From Sphingosinicella sp. (GTDB taxonomy: Bacteria; Pseudomonadota; Alphaproteobacteria; Sphingomonadales; Sphingomonadaceae), in contig NZ_JACESP010000019.1 of the NCBI RefSeq assembly GCF_013911755.1, forward strand, positions 1 to 64,000: a stretch of DNA of 64,000 nt. The letters are read 5' to 3'. The position numbers and the translations under genes are program-made. Of this stretch, positions 61,916 through 64,000 are shown in pieces. The notes under the pieces are model-generated. The model worked only from the letters and a program-made list of their open reading frames with translations. It searched no databases and had not been told where the DNA came from. Position 1 is the stretch's first letter, and each line of letters opens with the position of its first letter.

Positions 61916-62587
61916 ATGGGCATTTTCTCGAGGACGCGCGACATCATCGCCGCAAACGTCACCGACCTTCTCGACCGCGCCGAAGACCCGGCGAAGATGA
62001 TCCGCATGATCATCATGGAGATGGAAGAGACGCTCGTGGAAGTCCGCGCATCCGCAGCCCGCACCATCGCCGACCAGAAGGAAATGCGCCGCACGATCAT
62101 GAAACTGGATCAGGCGCAGGCGACGTGGGCCGAAAAGGCTGAACTGGCGCTGTCCAAGGGCCGCGAGGATCTCGCGAAGGCGGCGCTGCTGGAAAAGCAG
62201 AAGATGAGCGGCAGCGGCGCCCAGCTGCAGGCCGAGGTCGATCTGCTCGACGAACAGCTCTCCCACTACGAAGGCGACATCCAGAAGTTGGAAAGCAAGC
62301 TTCGCGAGGCACGCACACGCCAATCGGCGCTGCTGTCGCGGCTTGAGACGGCGAACAACCGGGTGCGGATGCGCAGCCTGCTGCGCGGCCCGAAGGTAGA
62401 CGAGGCCTTCTCACGCTTCGAGGTGCTGGAACGCCGCGTCGACTACGCCGAAGGCCAGGTGGACGCGCTCGCACTCGGCGAGACGCGCACTCTGGAGATG
62501 CAGATCGCCGATCTGCGCACCGACGACGCCGTCGAGGCCGAGCTCGCCGCGCTGAAGAGCAGAATGGCACAGAAGCAGGAGGGTTGA
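61916..62587 (+). CDS. pspA: Phage shock protein A
   Basis: A 223-residue PspA/IM30 family protein, a membrane-binding coiled-coil that polymerises at damaged membranes and restrains PspF. It starts MGIFSRTRDIIAANVTDLLDRAEDPAKMIRMIIMEMEETLVEVR, the amphipathic helix and family signature, and continues as long charged helices. The AGGAG site lies ten bases upstream of the ATG at 61916. pspB follows after three bases. Confidence 0.97.
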   Translation: MGIFSRTRDIIAANVTDLLDRAEDPAKMIRMIIMEMEETLVEVRASAARTIADQKEMRRTIMKLDQAQATWAEKAELALSKGREDLAKAALLEKQKMSGSGAQLQAEVDLLDEQLSHYEGDIQKLESKLREARTRQSALLSRLETANNRVRMRSLLRGPKVDEAFSRFEVLERRVDYAEGQVDALALGETRTLEMQIADLRTDDAVEAELAALKSRMAQKQEG

Positions 62588-62590
62588 TCC

Positions 62591-62881
62591 ATGGCCGAAG
62601 CTATCGTCCCGCTTATCGCGATCCTCGCCATCTTCATCGGTATGCCTTGGCTGTTCCTGCACTACCGGATGAAATCCAAGCAGAACCGCAGCCTGTCGAT
62701 CGAGGACGAGCGGATGCTCGACGACCTTCACCAGGCGGCCCTCCGCCTTGAAGACCGGCTACAGACGATCGAGCGCATTATGTCGGTCGACAACCCCAAC
62801 TGGCGCCACATCGCCGCGGGAAGCCCGGTCGGCGAGCGCCTTGAAGACACACGCACTGCTGACATCAGGAGGCTGAAATGA
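62591..62881 (+). CDS. pspB: Phage shock protein B
   Basis: A 96-residue PspB: one N-terminal membrane helix (IVPLIAILAIFIGMPWLFLHY) then a coiled-coil cytosolic part (DERMLDDLHQAALRLEDRLQTIERIM). With PspC it senses envelope stress and releases PspF from PspA. It is somewhat longer than E. coli PspB (74 residues). It overlaps pspC by four bases. Confidence 0.92.
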   Translation: MAEAIVPLIAILAIFIGMPWLFLHYRMKSKQNRSLSIEDERMLDDLHQAALRLEDRLQTIERIMSVDNPNWRHIAAGSPVGERLEDTRTADIRRLK

Positions 62882-63069
62882 GCTTCGCACTCGACAAGAA
62901 AAACGCCATCTTCCTCGGCGTCTGCGCCGGCTTTGCAAAAATGACCAGGACCGATGTGCTTTGGTGGCGGCTTGGCGCCGTCTTCGGCACCATCGTCGGG
63001 TTCGGCATACTGCCGATCATCTACCTGCTCATTGCCTGGCTCGCCCAGCCGCGCACCCACGACGCCTGA
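62878..63069 (+). CDS. pspC: Short PspC-domain protein
   Basis: A 63-residue protein consisting of little more than the PspC domain: KNAIFLGVCAGFAKMTRTDVLWWRLGAVFG, followed by a hydrophobic helix (LPIIYLLIAWLAQP). It is shorter than the usual PspC, lacking the cytosolic/periplasmic arm, and the next gene carries a longer PspC. It may be the result of duplication. Start overlaps pspB. Confidence 0.9.
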   Translation: MSFALDKKNAIFLGVCAGFAKMTRTDVLWWRLGAVFGTIVGFGILPIIYLLIAWLAQPRTHDA

Positions 63070-63094
63070 TACGATCCGAACACGGGAGGCACCG

Positions 63095-63475
63095 ATGTCC
63101 AGCCGCACCAAATTCTACCTCAACAAGCGCGAAAAGAAGTGGCTGGGCGTCTGCGCCGGACTTGCGGATTTCACCGGCGTCGACGTGCTCTGGTGGCGCG
63201 TGGGTGCGGTGCTGATGACGATGTTCGCGGCCGGTCCGCTCATCCCCATCGCCTATCTCGTCATAGGCTGGATGGCGGAGGACAAGCCCTCCGAATTCTA
63301 TGGCGAAAGCGTGGCCGACCAGAAGTTCTGGCAGAAGGTGCGCATCGCGCCGAGCCGCTCGATCCGCGACGTTCACGCCAGCTTCCGCGACATCGACCGC
63401 CGCCTCGCGCATGTCGAGCGGCACTATACGTCGCAGAACACCCGGCTTGCCGACGAGATCGACAGCCTGCGCTAG
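63095..63475 (+). CDS. pspC: PspC-domain protein with coiled-coil tail
   Basis: A 126-residue second PspC: KREKKWLGVCAGLADFTGVDVLWWRVGAVLM, a membrane helix and a C-terminal coiled-coil that ends in NTRLADEIDSLR. The GGGAGG site lies upstream of the ATG at 63095. Compared with the first copy, it contains the arm that in E. coli binds PspA. Its last residues resemble those of the following gene (RRLSDEIENLR). Confidence 0.92.
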   Translation: MSSRTKFYLNKREKKWLGVCAGLADFTGVDVLWWRVGAVLMTMFAAGPLIPIAYLVIGWMAEDKPSEFYGESVADQKFWQKVRIAPSRSIRDVHASFRDIDRRLAHVERHYTSQNTRLADEIDSLR

Positions 63476-63499
63476 GCTGCAGCGAAGGGACACATCGCC

Positions 63500-63805
63500 A
63501 TGGATTGGGGTTCACCGGTTTTCGTACTCGCCATCATCGCCATCAGCACGGGCGGCTGGCTGATCAGCACATGGATCCGCGCACGTCATGGCTATCCGGT
63601 CGAGAACGAATTGTGGGGCACCACTCACAAGAACGGCGGACCGGGTGACAGCCTTGCGGTGACCCGTAAGACCGAACTGCTGGCGAACGAGAATGCGGAG
63701 ATGAAGGGGCAGATCGCCCGGCTCGAAGAGCGCATCGGGGTTCTGGAGCGCATCGCGACAGACAAGTCGCGCAGGCTCTCTGACGAGATCGAGAACCTTC
63801 GCTAG
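63500..63805 (+). CDS. PspB-like membrane protein with coiled coil
   Basis: A 101-residue protein: an N-terminal membrane helix (SPVFVLAIIAISTGGWLIST), a short loop and a C-terminal coiled-coil (NAEMKGQIARLEERIGVLERIATDKSRRLSDEIENLR). The plan and the LERI motif resemble PspB, and the tail resembles that of the second PspC. It lies 24 bases after that gene in the same operon. Probably part of the envelope-stress sensor; not a named family to me. Confidence 0.8.
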   Translation: MDWGSPVFVLAIIAISTGGWLISTWIRARHGYPVENELWGTTHKNGGPGDSLAVTRKTELLANENAEMKGQIARLEERIGVLERIATDKSRRLSDEIENLR

Positions 63806-63834
63806 CGCGAGGCAAGACAGGGGGAACGTGAACC

Positions 63835-64000
63835 ATGCCTGCCGAAGTCGGATTTCTGATCGGTCTCCTCGCCGGAGCCGCCGGCATGTGGCTGGTGCAG
63901 GTGTGCAGCCGCCGCGGTGCGGCAGGCGAGCCTGCCGAAGCGCCCGCCGAGACACCGGTGTTCAGCTTCGAACGCGAACTGGAAACGCGCCGACTCGCTG
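63835..64000 (+). CDS. Membrane-anchored protein (3' end beyond window)
   Basis: The ATG at 63835 follows a GGGGGAA ribosome site, 29 bases after the previous psp gene. The visible 55 residues contain one membrane helix (VGFLIGLLAGAAGMWLVQV), a Pro/Ala-rich linker (EPAEAPAETPV) and the start of a charged region (FSFERELETRRLA). Its place suggests one more member of the extended psp operon, but the function cannot be judged from this fragment. Confidence 0.7.
   Translation, partial: MPAEVGFLIGLLAGAAGMWLVQVCSRRGAAGEPAEAPAETPVFSFERELETRRLA

Noticed and set aside
1-64000. tRNA genes, rRNA, CRISPR arrays, insertion sequences and prophage
   Set aside because: No cloverleaf T-loop context, regular spacer array, transposase or phage structural gene was seen; a covariance-model search would be needed to exclude small RNAs.

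Overview
The window is a contiguous piece of chromosome from a high-GC alphaproteobacterium, most probably a member of the Sphingomonadales. Supporting signs are AddAB instead of RecBCD, a DivL-type tyrosine pseudo-kinase, the AmgK/MurU peptidoglycan recycling pair, a sphingomonad-style psp locus, and many small-gap operons. I see no rRNA, tRNA, insertion sequence, prophage or CRISPR array. Nearly everything is coding, with short intergenic gaps.

Layout. (1) 1-4063: the 5' part of an exported amidohydrolase, secA and a stand-alone TonB C-terminal protein, all leftward. (2) 4115-9438: a copper-defence locus. A leftward copA-cueR operon and a rightward copA(multicopper oxidase)-copB operon are driven from two back-to-back CueR-type operators. 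(3) 9470-10240: a PEP-CTERM secreted protein with a sigma-54 promoter, an upstream inverted repeat and a terminator. (4) 10311-14622: a thioesterase, then the leftward Anbu proteasome-like operon (ATP-grasp, alpha-E, transglutaminase, Anbu). (5) 14808-17649: argJ, an MFS exporter and thioredoxin. (6) 17761-30033: a leftward housekeeping block, ahcY, divL, tsaE, amgK, murU, addB and addA. (7) 30286-37162: mixed metabolic genes (a secreted unknown, YqgE, peroxiredoxin, AMP nucleosidase, an M2 peptidase, an alpha/beta hydrolase, a GFA protein and a DsbA-like isomerase). (8) 37206-40249: a marR-emrA-emrB efflux operon. (9) 40254-45184: asd, a DUF502 membrane protein and leuB-leuD-leuC. (10) 45267-50422: the ffh-rpsP-rimM-trmD-rplS translation operon, with an exported serine hydrolase between rimM and trmD. 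(11) 50756-55727: an outer-membrane protein, a lipoprotein with a methyltransferase fold, and the overlapping dapF-mtaB-ftsY-yciB operon. (12) 55729-59558: two tandem paralogous exported proteins of unknown function, one with a long Thr-Pro tract. (13) 59750-64000: sodB and an extended psp envelope-stress locus (pspF facing a 58-residue exported protein, pspA, pspB, pspC and further coiled-coil membrane proteins) with a consensus sigma-54 promoter.

Functional links. Protein export is well represented: SecA, Ffh and FtsY are all here. TsaE (t6A) and MtaB (ms2t6A) act in succession on tRNA position 37. DapF and Asd serve lysine/diaminopimelate synthesis, and AmgK/MurU recycle cell-wall sugars. 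Two sigma-54 promoters (PEP-CTERM and psp) point to RpoN-dependent envelope or exopolysaccharide responses. The less explained items are the tandem unknown exported proteins, the small psp protein with its intercistronic hairpin, the serine hydrolase inside the trmD operon, and several unassigned operator-like palindromes.
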